A DNA stretch of 64,000 nucleotides, from the NCBI GenBank assembly GCA_964481885.1, contig CAYZUS010000008.1:14066-78065 (forward strand). The letters run 5' to 3'. The notes beneath the pieces were generated by a model. The model ran no database searches. It had not been told where the DNA came from and worked only from the letters and a program-made list of their open reading frames with translations. Shown here one piece after another: positions 9,821-18,531 of this stretch (the first letter of the stretch is position 1; each line of letters starts with the position of its first letter). The position numbers were made by a program, and so were the translations under genes. This DNA is from Fen731 sp964481885. Lineage in GTDB: Bacteria; Actinomycetota; Humimicrobiia; Humimicrobiales; Humimicrobiaceae.

Positions 9821-11641
9821 TTGAGCAGCGATGAACAAATAAAAAATTATCAGGAGATCCTGAGGCAATACAGTATCTTAAACCTGATCGCAAAGATTGT
9901 ATCCTCAACCCTGGATTTAAATAAAATATTAAGGATTATCCTGTCAGGAGTTACTTTTGGAGATGGATTTGGCTTTAACAGGGCCTTTCTGTTTCTGATA
10001 GACAGGCAGGCAAAGCATCTCGTCGGCAGAATGGCAATAGGGCCCGCAACTCCTGAGGATGCAGCGAAGATCTGGGATGATATTCAGCAGAAAACTTTGA
10101 CGCTTGAAGAATTTCTGATGTCGGAAAAATTCGATTCCCGGAATGAAAGTTCAAAACTGGATGAAGAAATCAGGAAAATCAGGATAGATATAGACCCGGA
10201 TAAAGTCCTTTTCATGTGCCTGCAGGATGGTATTCCCAGAAATATTGATCTGACACAAAGCGCTCCCGACCCGGAAAGTACTGATATAGTCTCGGATATT
10301 TATTTATTTGAGCAGAGCCTGCTGGATTACCTTGATTATCCCAAATTCTGCATCATACCCCTGATAAGCCGTTCAAGAAAAGTCGGGGTGATGATAGTTG
10401 ATAATAAATACAGCCACCGCCAGATACAAAGTGAAGATATAAATTTCCTTCTGATGCTTAGCCAGTTTGCAGCATCTTCAATAAGAAATACCATAATATA
10501 TAATGACTTAAAAGACAGCCTGAATGCTCTTGCAAAGCTAAATCTCAAGCATAAATACCTTAAAGAGTATAATGAGAAAATACTCGAAAGCATCCCGGTG
10601 AGCATAATTGTCCTTGACCACAATATGCTTGTAACAATGTGCAATGAAAACAGCGCAGAGATAATGGGCGCCGCAAAAACGCTGATATGTGGAAAAAAAA
10701 TTGAAGCCGGGATGATTGTCATAGACAGTATAGACCTGATGGATGAAATCAACCTGGTACTGTCCAATAAGAGGGCTCAGGGTTTTTATAAAGTTAATGT
10801 CAAATTCAGCAGCAGTAAAAGCGAGGGTGTATTTGATGTAACGCTTGTACCGTTTAAGTTTTCTGAGGAAACACCTGAAGGCGTTTTGATAATAATAGAA
10901 GACGTCACAAAAACAGTAAAGCTCGAGAAGTCATTAAATGAGGCAAAAAGGTTATCGGAGCTCGGCAAACTTTCTGCCACAGTTGCACATGAGATAAGAA
11001 ACCCGCTTATTGCAATCGGTGGTTATGCCAACAGGATAAAAAAGAAATATCTTGAAAATGGAGAGATAAACCCTGAAAACATAGAAGTTATAATAAATGA
11101 GGTCGCAAGGCTGGAAAAAATCGTAAATGAGACACTTGAGTTTGCAGCTGAAAGAAAAACAGAATTTAAAAATTTCAGCATATTTGAACTTCTTGCTGAT
11201 TGCATAAGCCTTACAGGCACCGCTGCCGAGCAAAGCAATATAACTATTGATGTCAAATCAGGCGCAGATCTCATAAAAAACAACAATATCCTTATTTATG
11301 GTTCTTATGACAGCTTAAAACAGGCCTTCATAAATATTATAAACAATGCAATTGAAGCCAGTGAAACAAGGGATGTTGTAAGCATTGAGATTCTGCATGA
11401 AGATGAAAATGAAAACAGCTTTCTTATAATAAAGATAAATAACAAAGCAAAACTGACAAGTGAAACAGATGTAAACAATATATTTCTTCCATTCTATACC
11501 ACAAAGTCAAAAGGTACCGGCCTTGGCCTTACAATAACAAAAAGAATAATAGAGAAACATAAGGGCACAATTGAAGTTTTCAGCGACTTAAAGACAGGGA
11601 CAACATTTACTGTAAAGCTGCCGGTTCTGCAATCTAATTAA
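9821..11641 (+). CDS. Cytosolic GAF-PAS sensor histidine kinase with degenerate ATP-binding G1 box
   Basis: A soluble 606-residue two-component sensor with no membrane segment. In order: a GAF-like domain (about 15-225), a linker helix, a PAS domain (about 252-370), HisKA with the phosphate acceptor H390 in ATVAHEIRNPL, and a HATPase domain with the N box NIINNAIEA. The usual DxGxG of the G1 box is replaced by KINNKAKLTSE, while PFYTTK and the G2 box GTGLGL are intact. ATP binding or kinase activity may therefore be altered. It starts at a TTG preceded by GGGAG. It follows glgA by 30 bp and precedes a single-domain receiver, so glycogen or energy status is a plausible input (inference). Confidence 0.88.
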   Translation: MSSDEQIKNYQEILRQYSILNLIAKIVSSTLDLNKILRIILSGVTFGDGFGFNRAFLFLIDRQAKHLVGRMAIGPATPEDAAKIWDDIQQKTLTLEEFLMSEKFDSRNESSKLDEEIRKIRIDIDPDKVLFMCLQDGIPRNIDLTQSAPDPESTDIVSDIYLFEQSLLDYLDYPKFCIIPLISRSRKVGVMIVDNKYSHRQIQSEDINFLLMLSQFAASSIRNTIIYNDLKDSLNALAKLNLKHKYLKEYNEKILESIPVSIIVLDHNMLVTMCNENSAEIMGAAKTLICGKKIEAGMIVIDSIDLMDEINLVLSNKRAQGFYKVNVKFSSSKSEGVFDVTLVPFKFSEETPEGVLIIIEDVTKTVKLEKSLNEAKRLSELGKLSATVAHEIRNPLIAIGGYANRIKKKYLENGEINPENIEVIINEVARLEKIVNETLEFAAERKTEFKNFSIFELLADCISLTGTAAEQSNITIDVKSGADLIKNNNILIYGSYDSLKQAFINIINNAIEASETRDVVSIEILHEDENENSFLIIKINNKAKLTSETDVNNIFLPFYTTKSKGTGLGLTITKRIIEKHKGTIEVFSDLKTGTTFTVKLPVLQSN

Positions 11642-11662
11642 TTACATTAATTAATTAGATTG
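11630..11662. repeat. Perfect AT-rich inverted repeat over the kinase stop codon
   Basis: Two 15-base arms, CAATCTAATTAATTA and its exact reverse complement, flank a 3-base loop. The left arm contains the kinase stop codon. No T-run follows, so this is not a classical terminator. It could be a transcript-stabilising hairpin or a protein site between the kinase and receiver genes. Confidence 0.6.
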
Positions 11663-11722
11663 AATTAATAAAAATATTGTATAGAATAGTGATGAAAAGC
11701 TTTTAATATTTTGGGGGTTTAA

Positions 11723-12088
11723 ATGAAAAAGATTCTTGTTGTCGAAGACGACATGCCTATAAGGAATTTATATAAAGAAGAACTTCTTGATGAAGGATAC
11801 GATGTGGTAACTGCACCCGATGGAGTAGTCGGGTATGAAATGTTTAAAAGCCAGAAGCCTGACCTTATAACAATAGATATCAAAATGCCAAACATGAATG
11901 GACTGGAACTTCTTGACAAGATAAGAAAAGAAAACAAGGAGATTCCTATTATCATCTATTCCGCTTACGGTGAGTTTACCCAGAATTTTTCCACATGGGC
12001 AGCTGACGAGTACCTGGTGAAATCATCGGACCTGACGGAATTTAAAAAAAGAGTGAGCGAACTTTTACAAAAGCAAAAGAGTGAGTGA
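11723..12088 (+). CDS. Single-domain response regulator (CheY/Spo0F-like receiver)
   Basis: A 121-residue stand-alone receiver. It has the acidic pocket VVEDDMP, the phosphorylation Asp in LITIDIKMP, the switch region IIYSAYGE and the conserved Lys in EYLVKSSD. There is no output domain, so it must act by protein contact or phosphorelay, as Spo0F and CheY do. A GGGGG-type site precedes the ATG. It lies 81 bp after the sensor kinase and is its likely partner. Confidence 0.93.
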   Translation: MKKILVVEDDMPIRNLYKEELLDEGYDVVTAPDGVVGYEMFKSQKPDLITIDIKMPNMNGLELLDKIRKENKEIPIIIYSAYGEFTQNFSTWAADEYLVKSSDLTEFKKRVSELLQKQKSE

Positions 12089-12165
12089 GTTTTTGCAAAG
12101 ACAACCGGTCCGGCTCGCTCCCGCAAAAGCAAAAGAGTGAGCGAACTTTTTCAAAAGCATCATAA
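12089..12165 (+). repeat. Degenerate duplication of the receiver gene's last codons
   Basis: The last roughly 35 bases of the receiver gene (AAAAGCAAAAGAGTGAG and neighbours) recur just after the stop, around 12121-12160, with AAAAGCAAAAGAGTGAGCGA again followed by an ACTTTTTCAAAAGC-like stretch. This looks like a local tandem duplication of the 3' end that is now non-coding. Confidence 0.6.
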
Positions 12166-12240
12166 CGTGCCGGTGTTTTCAAAAAAGAATGGCTTTGTTT
12201 GACAAAACGGCTGAAAGTTTAAATATTTTAGGAGAAAAAA

Positions 12241-13263
12241 TTGCCTGAATACAGAAAAGACATAATTTTGGACGAGTGGGTTATAATTGCCACTGAGCGT
12301 GCAAAAAGGCCTGAGAATTTCAAGGAACAAATCATCAAAGTGGAAAACAAGTCATTGAGTGTCTGTCCTTTTGACATGGGCAATGAGGCCATGACACCTC
12401 CTGAAAGTTTGAGGATAGACAGCTTTGGCAATGAAGTTGATAAGGATGGCCAATGGCAGATAAGAGTTGTACCGAATAAATTTCCTGCACTGGTGCCAAA
12501 TGCCCAGCCTTTTTCAAAGCAATATGGACCGTACATGCTGATGGATGGTTTCGGGCTCCATGAAGTTGTAGTGCAGAGTCCTGAGCATATTACCAATATC
12601 AGCGAACTAAGCCTTCGGCAAATGGAACTGCTTGTTTCGGTTTATGTAAAAAGACTTCAGGCAATCAAGAAAGACAGCAGGATTGAAAGCGTTGTCATAA
12701 TGTTAAACCAGGGAAAAGAAGCCGGAGCATCACTTGAACATTCCCATTCCCAGATTTTTGCGCTTCCGCTTACACCACCCATTCTGATGAACGAAATCTC
12801 CCGGACAAGAAGTTATTTTAACCACAATCACAGATGCGCAATGTGCGATATAATTGATTTTGAAATAAAAGAAGACAAGAGGGTTGTTTATGAAAATAAA
12901 GAATTCCTTGTGCTTCAACCTTATGCCTCAAGAAACCCATTTGAAACATGGATAATACCCAAGTTCCATGATTCAAATTTTGAGAATATTTCTGCGCAGC
13001 AGGCAGGTTTATTTGCCCAGTGTCTTAAAATGCTGGTGGACTTTTTCTATCTTGATCTCAATAACCCTCCCTTTAATTATTATATACATACAGGGACTCT
13101 GGGCAGCGCAAAAGACAGCAGCCATTACCACTGGCATTTGGAACTTGAGCCAAAGCTAAGCATCAAAGCAGGTTTTGAGATAGCTACGGGCATAGACATA
13201 TGTATCACCACTCCTGAATATACTGCAGAATATATGAAGGCCGGTGATTTTTTTAAAGTCTGA
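12241..13263 (+). CDS. galT: Galactose-1-phosphate uridylyltransferase family protein (GalT/HIT fold)
   Basis: A 340-residue nucleotidyltransferase that exchanges nucleotide and hexose-1-phosphate groups. It starts at a TTG behind AGGAGA. WQIRVVPNKFPAL and HEVVVQSPEH are typical. The active-site histidines are in LEHSHSQIFALP, the HxHxQ form of the HIT motif. The C-terminal half has a second HIT-like segment with SSHYHWHLEL. One zinc CxxC (CAMCDI) is present, but the N-terminal one reads CPFDMGNE, so its second cysteine is lost. The position after glgA and the kinase hints that the substrate might be ADP-glucose, as in ADP-glucose phosphorylases of the same superfamily, rather than UDP-galactose. 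That is inference. Confidence 0.88.
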   Translation: MPEYRKDIILDEWVIIATERAKRPENFKEQIIKVENKSLSVCPFDMGNEAMTPPESLRIDSFGNEVDKDGQWQIRVVPNKFPALVPNAQPFSKQYGPYMLMDGFGLHEVVVQSPEHITNISELSLRQMELLVSVYVKRLQAIKKDSRIESVVIMLNQGKEAGASLEHSHSQIFALPLTPPILMNEISRTRSYFNHNHRCAMCDIIDFEIKEDKRVVYENKEFLVLQPYASRNPFETWIIPKFHDSNFENISAQQAGLFAQCLKMLVDFFYLDLNNPPFNYYIHTGTLGSAKDSSHYHWHLELEPKLSIKAGFEIATGIDICITTPEYTAEYMKAGDFFKV

Positions 13264-13470
13264 CGATTCACGACTGTCCCTTATAATTGCAGAGATATGA
13301 GGGATTTGGGGTTATTTTGTTTTTGGACAAGCGTAGCAAGGCACTCAGTAAACGTGGTTTCAACTCTTAAGGGCGATAATGCTGCAGGAATTGCGATTTG
13401 CCTGAATGCCTGAATATTAAAGAATAGTTACCGGAAAACAGGATTTTATAAAATACTTAAAATTATTTTA

Positions 13471-13863
13471 ATGAACAAGGATATTATCAGAATCAGAAAT
13501 ATTGCAATAATTACTTTTGCAGCAACAGCAGTAATAGAAGCGGCCTTTTTTTTTATTTTAAGGGGCAGAAGCTGGGATTTTCTGGGCATTCTTATAAGCG
13601 GGTTGCTGACTTTGATTTTCTTTATGGCAACTCTGGCGGTTTACCTGAAGGCTGCAAAGGCCAATCCGCAAAACAAGTTAAAATACCTGATGATAATTCT
13701 TTTTGCAAAAATGGTAGTGGCTGCAGCGGTGTTTTATATTGTCGGGCAGTTTAGCGAAGTTAATGTAATGTATCTACTGGTTTCTTTTTTGATCTTTTTT
13801 ACAATATTTTTAAATCTTGAAATATTTCTGATATATAAAAGGGTGCTTTTCTATAAAAACTAA
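13471..13863 (+). CDS. atpI: ATP synthase protein I-like membrane protein
   Basis: A 130-residue hydrophobic protein with four predicted membrane spans: IAIITFAATAVIEAAFFFIL, the stretch around GILISGLLTLIFFMATLAVY, MIILFAKMVVAAAVFYIVG, and LLVSFLIFFTIFLNLEIFLI. Size, topology and position directly before atpB fit subunit I, which helps assemble the c-ring. AtpI sequences are weakly conserved, so the call rests mainly on context. The ATG has no clear ribosome site. Confidence 0.75.
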   Translation: MNKDIIRIRNIAIITFAATAVIEAAFFFILRGRSWDFLGILISGLLTLIFFMATLAVYLKAAKANPQNKLKYLMIILFAKMVVAAAVFYIVGQFSEVNVMYLLVSFLIFFTIFLNLEIFLIYKRVLFYKN

Positions 13864-14231
13864 ACATTGTGCAAGCCGGTATAAAAGTGATTTCCAGTAA
13901 AAAATGGTGTTTTTTATGGCTTGGTGGTGGCATTACTGGATAGCTATGTCTTGAAACGTTGCCGATAACAAGCCGTAATGGGGTATTCTGGCATAAAGAG
14001 AACCTGACAAAAAATGAGGCAAATTCATTTTAAGGCGGGATTATTGGCTCAAGTCCTGAGAGAAGTCTGCCGATAAATATTAAAGTTCTGTAAAAGGTCA
14101 AATAGTGATATAAATATACAGGATTTATAAAGTTTTTTTAAGATTTGTCGGAGTTTTTTTGAATTTCTGCGGCAGTCCTGGAAATATACCTGTTAAAAAA
14201 TATACAAACTTAAATATAAATGGAGAGTTAA
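13864..14231 (+). promoter_or_regulatory. atpI-atpB spacer
   Basis: This 368-bp stretch has no convincing gene. It contains an 8-base inverted repeat (TCCAGTAA...TTACTGGA, about 13892-13940) with a long loop, and it is T/A-rich near 14100-14220. A promoter for the main ATP synthase operon may lie here, but no hexamer pair stands out. Confidence 0.3.
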
Positions 14232-14966
14232 TTGGTAGTATTAGAGCATTTTTATCTTAAAGTATTAATACCCATAAAGATAGGTTCTTTCGATATTTCC
14301 ATTACAAATCTCACCCTTTCCATGTTTGCCGGTGTGGGAATTTTTTTGATTCTTTTAATAGTGCTTGCAGCAAATCCCAAAAAAGTCCCGGGCAAAAGAC
14401 AGGTGGTTGTTGAGCTTCTGATAAATTTTGTCAGGAAGGGTATCTGCTTTAATATGATAGGCCCAAAAGAATTTGAAAGATGGGTGCCGTTTATTGCAGG
14501 TGTATTTATCTTTGTGCTGGCAAATAACATGATTGGCCTGGTTCCGGGAACATATACCCCGACTTCCAATCCGATAGTGCCGCTGACGCTTGCACTGATA
14601 GTCTTTTTAACGGTACATATTACAAATCTTGCAAAAAACGGCTGGAGATATATAAAAACATATGCGCCCTCATCAGTTCCGAAATGGATGCTTGTAATTG
14701 TGGTGCCTATTGAGCTTATCAGCGCAGTAGCAAAGCCGTTTTCACTGTTTATCCGACTTATGGCCAATATGCTTGCCGGACATACAATACTTTACGTCAT
14801 TCTTGGCCTGATAATTTATTTCAAGACATATTTTATAGCTATTGCAGCAGTGCCTTTTGCACTTGTCATGATGATCCTTGAACTTTTTGTATCTGCCGTG
14901 CAGGCATATGTTTTTGCAATTTTAACTGCTCTTTATATAGGTGAGGCGGTTAATCCGAAGCATTGA
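14232..14966 (+). CDS. atpB: F-type ATP synthase subunit a
   Basis: Membrane stator subunit forming the two proton half-channels. It starts at a TTG behind GGAG. The 244 residues contain five or six membrane helices. The essential arginine is in FIRLMANMLAGH, equivalent to Arg210 of E. coli. NNMIGLVPG and the C-terminal AVQAYVFAILTALYIGEAV are further family landmarks. First of the tightly ordered F1Fo genes. Confidence 0.96.
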   Translation: MVVLEHFYLKVLIPIKIGSFDISITNLTLSMFAGVGIFLILLIVLAANPKKVPGKRQVVVELLINFVRKGICFNMIGPKEFERWVPFIAGVFIFVLANNMIGLVPGTYTPTSNPIVPLTLALIVFLTVHITNLAKNGWRYIKTYAPSSVPKWMLVIVVPIELISAVAKPFSLFIRLMANMLAGHTILYVILGLIIYFKTYFIAIAAVPFALVMMILELFVSAVQAYVFAILTALYIGEAVNPKH

Positions 14967-15031
14967 TAGATTATAGTTTTATTTATTTTTGTTAACTAAA
15001 GATACTTTAAATAAGGTTAGGAGGAATTTTT

Positions 15032-15262
15032 ATGGATCCGAAAGTAGCAGCATTATTGGCAGCCGGATTTTGCATGGGAGTTGGGTCTATAGGCCCTGGC
15101 ATCGCTATAGGAAACCTGGTAGGCAAGGCAGTGGAAGGAATTGCCAGGCAGCCTGAAGCCGGGGGCCAGATAAATACAGCAATGTTTATAGGAATTGCTT
15201 TTGCAGAAGCTATTTCATTGTATGCTCTGGTTGTTGCATTTTTGCTGATATTTGTAGCATAA
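15032..15262 (+). CDS. atpE: F-type ATP synthase subunit c
   Basis: A 76-residue hairpin of the rotor ring. Helix 1 has GSIGPGIAIGN, the polar loop is ARQPE, and helix 2 carries the ion-binding Glu in IAFAEAISLY. The Gln of helix 1 and the Ser after the Glu that mark sodium-binding c-rings are Ile and Ala here, so proton coupling is more likely (inference from known Na+ rings). A strong GGAGG site precedes the ATG. Confidence 0.97.
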   Translation: MDPKVAALLAAGFCMGVGSIGPGIAIGNLVGKAVEGIARQPEAGGQINTAMFIGIAFAEAISLYALVVAFLLIFVA

Positions 15263-15864
15263 ATATTTTTTAATTAGAGGCTTTTGTAAAGCTGAGCGGC
15301 AGTAAAATTTTTTTAAGGGCCGCAAAGAGATGCCAGCCGGCCAGCAGTTACAAAAGCCGGGATGAAGCAAAAACTTTTTGCAGTAAAGGCAGCAAGGCAG
15401 CAGGTTATCAGTCACAAGGCAGCAGGTTATCGAGTTTTTATGGCTACTGTTGCAAAAATACGGGGCATGGAAAGCAGAGACTTGACGAAAAACTTAAGAC
15501 GGCCCAGTAAAAGAAGAATATGGTCGTAAAAGCACAGATTGAGATGTTAGGGAAAAGGATTTTTAAAAAAAAGGATAAAGCCGGTCAGAAAAAAGCGCAA
15601 AACAGGTCCGGAAAAGCATAAAACAGCAAGAGGCGTGTTTAAGGAAAATAGTTACAGCGGCCAAGCAGGAAGATCAGTCAGGAAGATTGGCCAAAGCAGG
15701 AAGATTAGTCAGGAAGATGCATCACAAATACAGAGAGATGCAGCATAAGTATTGCCGGAGTATTGAAAACCTGAAATATTGAAAACCTGAAAGTATGTTT
15801 GGTGAAGTTATAATTTTTTAGTTTGTTTTGCATTTAATTAATTTATCAAGAGGTGGGAAATAAC
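15263..15864 (+). repeat. Expanded, repeat-containing spacer between atpE and atpF
   Basis: About 600 bp of purine-rich sequence separate two genes that are usually nearly adjacent. It holds several short tandem duplications: GGCAGCAGGTTATC twice near 15392-15432, AGGAAGAT.AGTCAGGAAGAT units near 15668-15720, and TATTGAAAACCTGAAA twice near 15764-15795. A small basic reading frame (15520-15621, 33 codons) has only a weak ribosome site and is probably not a gene. The composition resembles the polar insertions found inside neighbouring proteins. Confidence 0.55.
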
Positions 15865-16368
15865 TTGGAAGAAGTACTGAATATAATAAATCCAATGACC
15901 AGTACCGTCTTCTGGTCGATAGTGGTGTTTATACTCCTGATAGTCGTTTTGTGGAGGTTTGTTTTAAAACCTGTAAACAAGATAATTGTAAAGAGGCAGG
16001 AAGAGATACAGGATTCTGTAAATATGGCAGACAAACAGAGGCTGGAGGCTCAGGAATTCATAGAAGGCCAGAAACAGCAGCTGGAAGCAGCAAAAAAAGA
16101 GGCCCGGCAGATAATTGAAGACAGCAAGGTCGCAGCCAGAAAAATAAAAGAGGAAATAGAAGAAAAGGCAGCAGAAAAATCCAGGAGCATTCTGGATTCA
16201 GCGCTTGAAGAAATAAGAGCAGAACGCGACAGGTCAGTGGTTGCAGTAAAAAATCAGATAGTTGAAATCGCGATGGATGCAACTGAAAGAATAATTGGCA
16301 AAAGCCTTTCCGAAGAAGAGCATAAAAAACTTATTGAGGAGAGCTTGAAGGAAGTTCAGAGAATATAA
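15865..16368 (+). CDS. atpF: F-type ATP synthase subunit b
   Basis: Peripheral stalk subunit: one N-terminal membrane helix (STVFWSIVVFILLIVVLWRF) then a long charged coiled coil with many Glu, Lys, Ala and Gln residues, about 168 residues in all. I start it at TTG 15865, which has GAGGTGG at a good distance. A GTG at 15853 in frame would add four residues but overlaps that ribosome site. It lies between atpE and atpH as in the canonical operon. Confidence 0.93.
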   Translation: MEEVLNIINPMTSTVFWSIVVFILLIVVLWRFVLKPVNKIIVKRQEEIQDSVNMADKQRLEAQEFIEGQKQQLEAAKKEARQIIEDSKVAARKIKEEIEEKAAEKSRSILDSALEEIRAERDRSVVAVKNQIVEIAMDATERIIGKSLSEEEHKKLIEESLKEVQRI

Positions 16369-16414
16369 GCTTAAAAAAGAATTTAAGCTTAAAAAAAAGG
16401 AGATGTCCTAAAAA

Positions 16415-17002
16415 TTGGAAAAAGGCGATCAGACAAAGGAATTTACATCAAATTATTATGCCAATGCAGTTTTTAATCTGGCGAGGGCAGAAAATGCCAT
16501 TGACAGGGTTGAAAATGAGCTTGGACAATTAAAAGATGAAGTCATTTTTAACCTGGACCTGAAAAAATATCTTTCAGACACAGCCATCCAGGGTACTGAA
16601 AAAATAAAGTCAATGCTCAATATCCTTGGCGAAGATTCTACCCGTTCCATAAAGACAGTTTCGGCTATGATAATATTATTTGATGCTCTGGATTACACGG
16701 AACAGATATACAAAGACTACATTGAGCTTACTAACCAGTATAAAAAACAGCTGTCCGTTGAGGTTATAAGCGCAATAGAGCTTGACGAAAAAATGCTTCT
16801 GGAAATCAAGAAAGACGTCGACAGTAAAACAGGCCTTGATGTGCGGGTAAAAAATACAATTGACAAGAGCATAATTGGGGGGTTACTTATCAAAATCGGT
16901 GAAAGAATAATTGATCTTAGTATTAAAAATAAAATAGAAGATTTGAAATCAAAATTGAAAGCTTTGGAAATCAGAGGTGAAGACTTTGGCTTTGAAAATT
17001 AA
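16415..17002 (+). CDS. atpH: F-type ATP synthase subunit delta
   Basis: Joins the peripheral stalk to F1. The 195-residue protein starts at a TTG behind AAGGAG. The N-terminal helical domain begins TSNYYANAVFNLARAENA. The C-terminal family motif is IDKSIIGGLLIKIGERIIDLS. Its last codons overlap the start of atpA, which suggests translational coupling. Confidence 0.93.
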   Translation: MEKGDQTKEFTSNYYANAVFNLARAENAIDRVENELGQLKDEVIFNLDLKKYLSDTAIQGTEKIKSMLNILGEDSTRSIKTVSAMIILFDALDYTEQIYKDYIELTNQYKKQLSVEVISAIELDEKMLLEIKKDVDSKTGLDVRVKNTIDKSIIGGLLIKIGERIIDLSIKNKIEDLKSKLKALEIRGEDFGFEN

Positions 17003-18497
17003 ATCCGAAAAAATCGCAGCATTAATAAGCTCGGAAATAGAGAAATACAAAAGGGAAGTCATAATTGAGGAAGTTGGCGCTGTGCTGGAATCCGGCGATG
17101 GAATAGCGCGGGTAAGCGGGCTTCCAAGGACAATGGCCGGCGAAATGCTGGAATTTCCTGATAAAGTATTTGGTGTTGCATTAAACCTGGACAGAAGAGA
17201 GATTGGGGCAATAATCCTGGGAAGCTTTGAAAAGATTCAGGAAGGTGACCCCGTGAAAAACACAGGTAATATTCTTCAGATTCCTGCCGGAGAAGAACTT
17301 ATTGGAAGGGTAATTGACCCGCTCGGCAACCCGCTGGACAACAAGGGTCCCATAAAAAATAAAGATTTCTGGCCGGTGGAATTTACGGCCCCGGGTGTTG
17401 TTGACAGGCAGCCTGTAAAAGAACCGCTGCAGACAGGGATAAAAGCAATTGACTCGATGATTCCCATCGGCCGCGGCCAGAGGGAACTTGTAATAGGGGA
17501 CAGAAGTTTGGGCAAATCAGCGATCCTTACGGATACCATCATAAACCAGAAAGGCAAGGATGTAATCTGTATATATGTTGCCATAGGACAAAAGACTTCA
17601 ACAATAGCACGGCTTGTGGAAAAACTTCAGGAGCACGGGGCTATGGATTATACAGTCATAGTCAGCGCAACTGCCCGAACCCCGGCATCACTGCAGTACA
17701 TTGCTCCTTACGCAGGGTGCGCAGTGGGTGAATATTTTATGTATAACGGCAAGCATGCGCTTGTAGTGTATGATGACCTTTCAAAGCATGCTGTTGCCTA
17801 CAGGCAGATTTCACTTCTGCTCAGGCGCCCTCCAGGCAGGGAGGCATACCCGGGAGATATTTTTTATCTGCATTCAAGGCTGCTTGAAAGGGCAGCAAAA
17901 CTTTCAGATGAAAGGGGCGGAGGTTCGCTTACAGCTATTCCTGTAATCGAAACCAAAGCCGGGGATATTTCAGCATACATACCAACAAACGTTATTTCCA
18001 TAACAGACGGACAGATATATCTTGAGGCAGACCTGTTTAATGCAGGCGTACGCCCGGCAGTCAATCCGGGAGTTTCAGTATCAAGGGTAGGTGGAAATGC
18101 ACAGATACCAGCAATGAAAAAAGTTGCCGGTATGCTTAGGCTTGACCTTGCACAATACAGGGAGCTTGAGACTTTTGCAAAGTTTGGCACCGAGCTTGAC
18201 AAGGAGACAAGAAAGCAGCTTTCAAGAGGAGAGCGAACGGTTGAGATACTCAAACAGGGGCAGTATGCCCCCATGGATGTTGAGGATCAGGTGCTCATTT
18301 TATATGCGCTGACAAGGGGCCATCTTGATGACGTAGAGATGAACAAGCTTCGAAGATTTGAAAAAGAATACCTTGAGTTTATACACAGCACCGGAACAGA
18401 TATTCTGGAAGAGTTAAAAAAGACAAAAGATATTGGCAAGGATCTTGAGGTAAAGATAATCGCCATAACAGAGCGTTTTAAAAAATCCTTTAGTTAG
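16986..18497 (+). CDS. atpA: F-type ATP synthase subunit alpha
   Basis: Non-catalytic nucleotide-binding subunit of F1, about 503 residues. The Walker A loop is GDRSLGKSAI, a variant of the usual GDRQTGKT, and VVYDDLSKHAVAYR and LLRRPPGREAYPGD are typical. I prefer the TTG at 16986, which sits behind AGAGGTG and gives the family-like start ALKIKSEKIAALISSEIEKY. A GTG at 16977 in frame is the alternative. Either start lies inside the atpH reading frame. Confidence 0.96.
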   Translation: MALKIKSEKIAALISSEIEKYKREVIIEEVGAVLESGDGIARVSGLPRTMAGEMLEFPDKVFGVALNLDRREIGAIILGSFEKIQEGDPVKNTGNILQIPAGEELIGRVIDPLGNPLDNKGPIKNKDFWPVEFTAPGVVDRQPVKEPLQTGIKAIDSMIPIGRGQRELVIGDRSLGKSAILTDTIINQKGKDVICIYVAIGQKTSTIARLVEKLQEHGAMDYTVIVSATARTPASLQYIAPYAGCAVGEYFMYNGKHALVVYDDLSKHAVAYRQISLLLRRPPGREAYPGDIFYLHSRLLERAAKLSDERGGGSLTAIPVIETKAGDISAYIPTNVISITDGQIYLEADLFNAGVRPAVNPGVSVSRVGGNAQIPAMKKVAGMLRLDLAQYRELETFAKFGTELDKETRKQLSRGERTVEILKQGQYAPMDVEDQVLILYALTRGHLDDVEMNKLRRFEKEYLEFIHSTGTDILEELKKTKDIGKDLEVKIIAITERFKKSFS

Positions 18498-18531
18498 TGC
18501 AAGTTAGCAAAAACAATAATTTAATTATTAT

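Noticed and set aside
15520..15621. 33-codon basic reading frame between atpE and atpF
   Set aside because: Weak ribosome site and low-complexity composition like the rest of the repeat-filled spacer.
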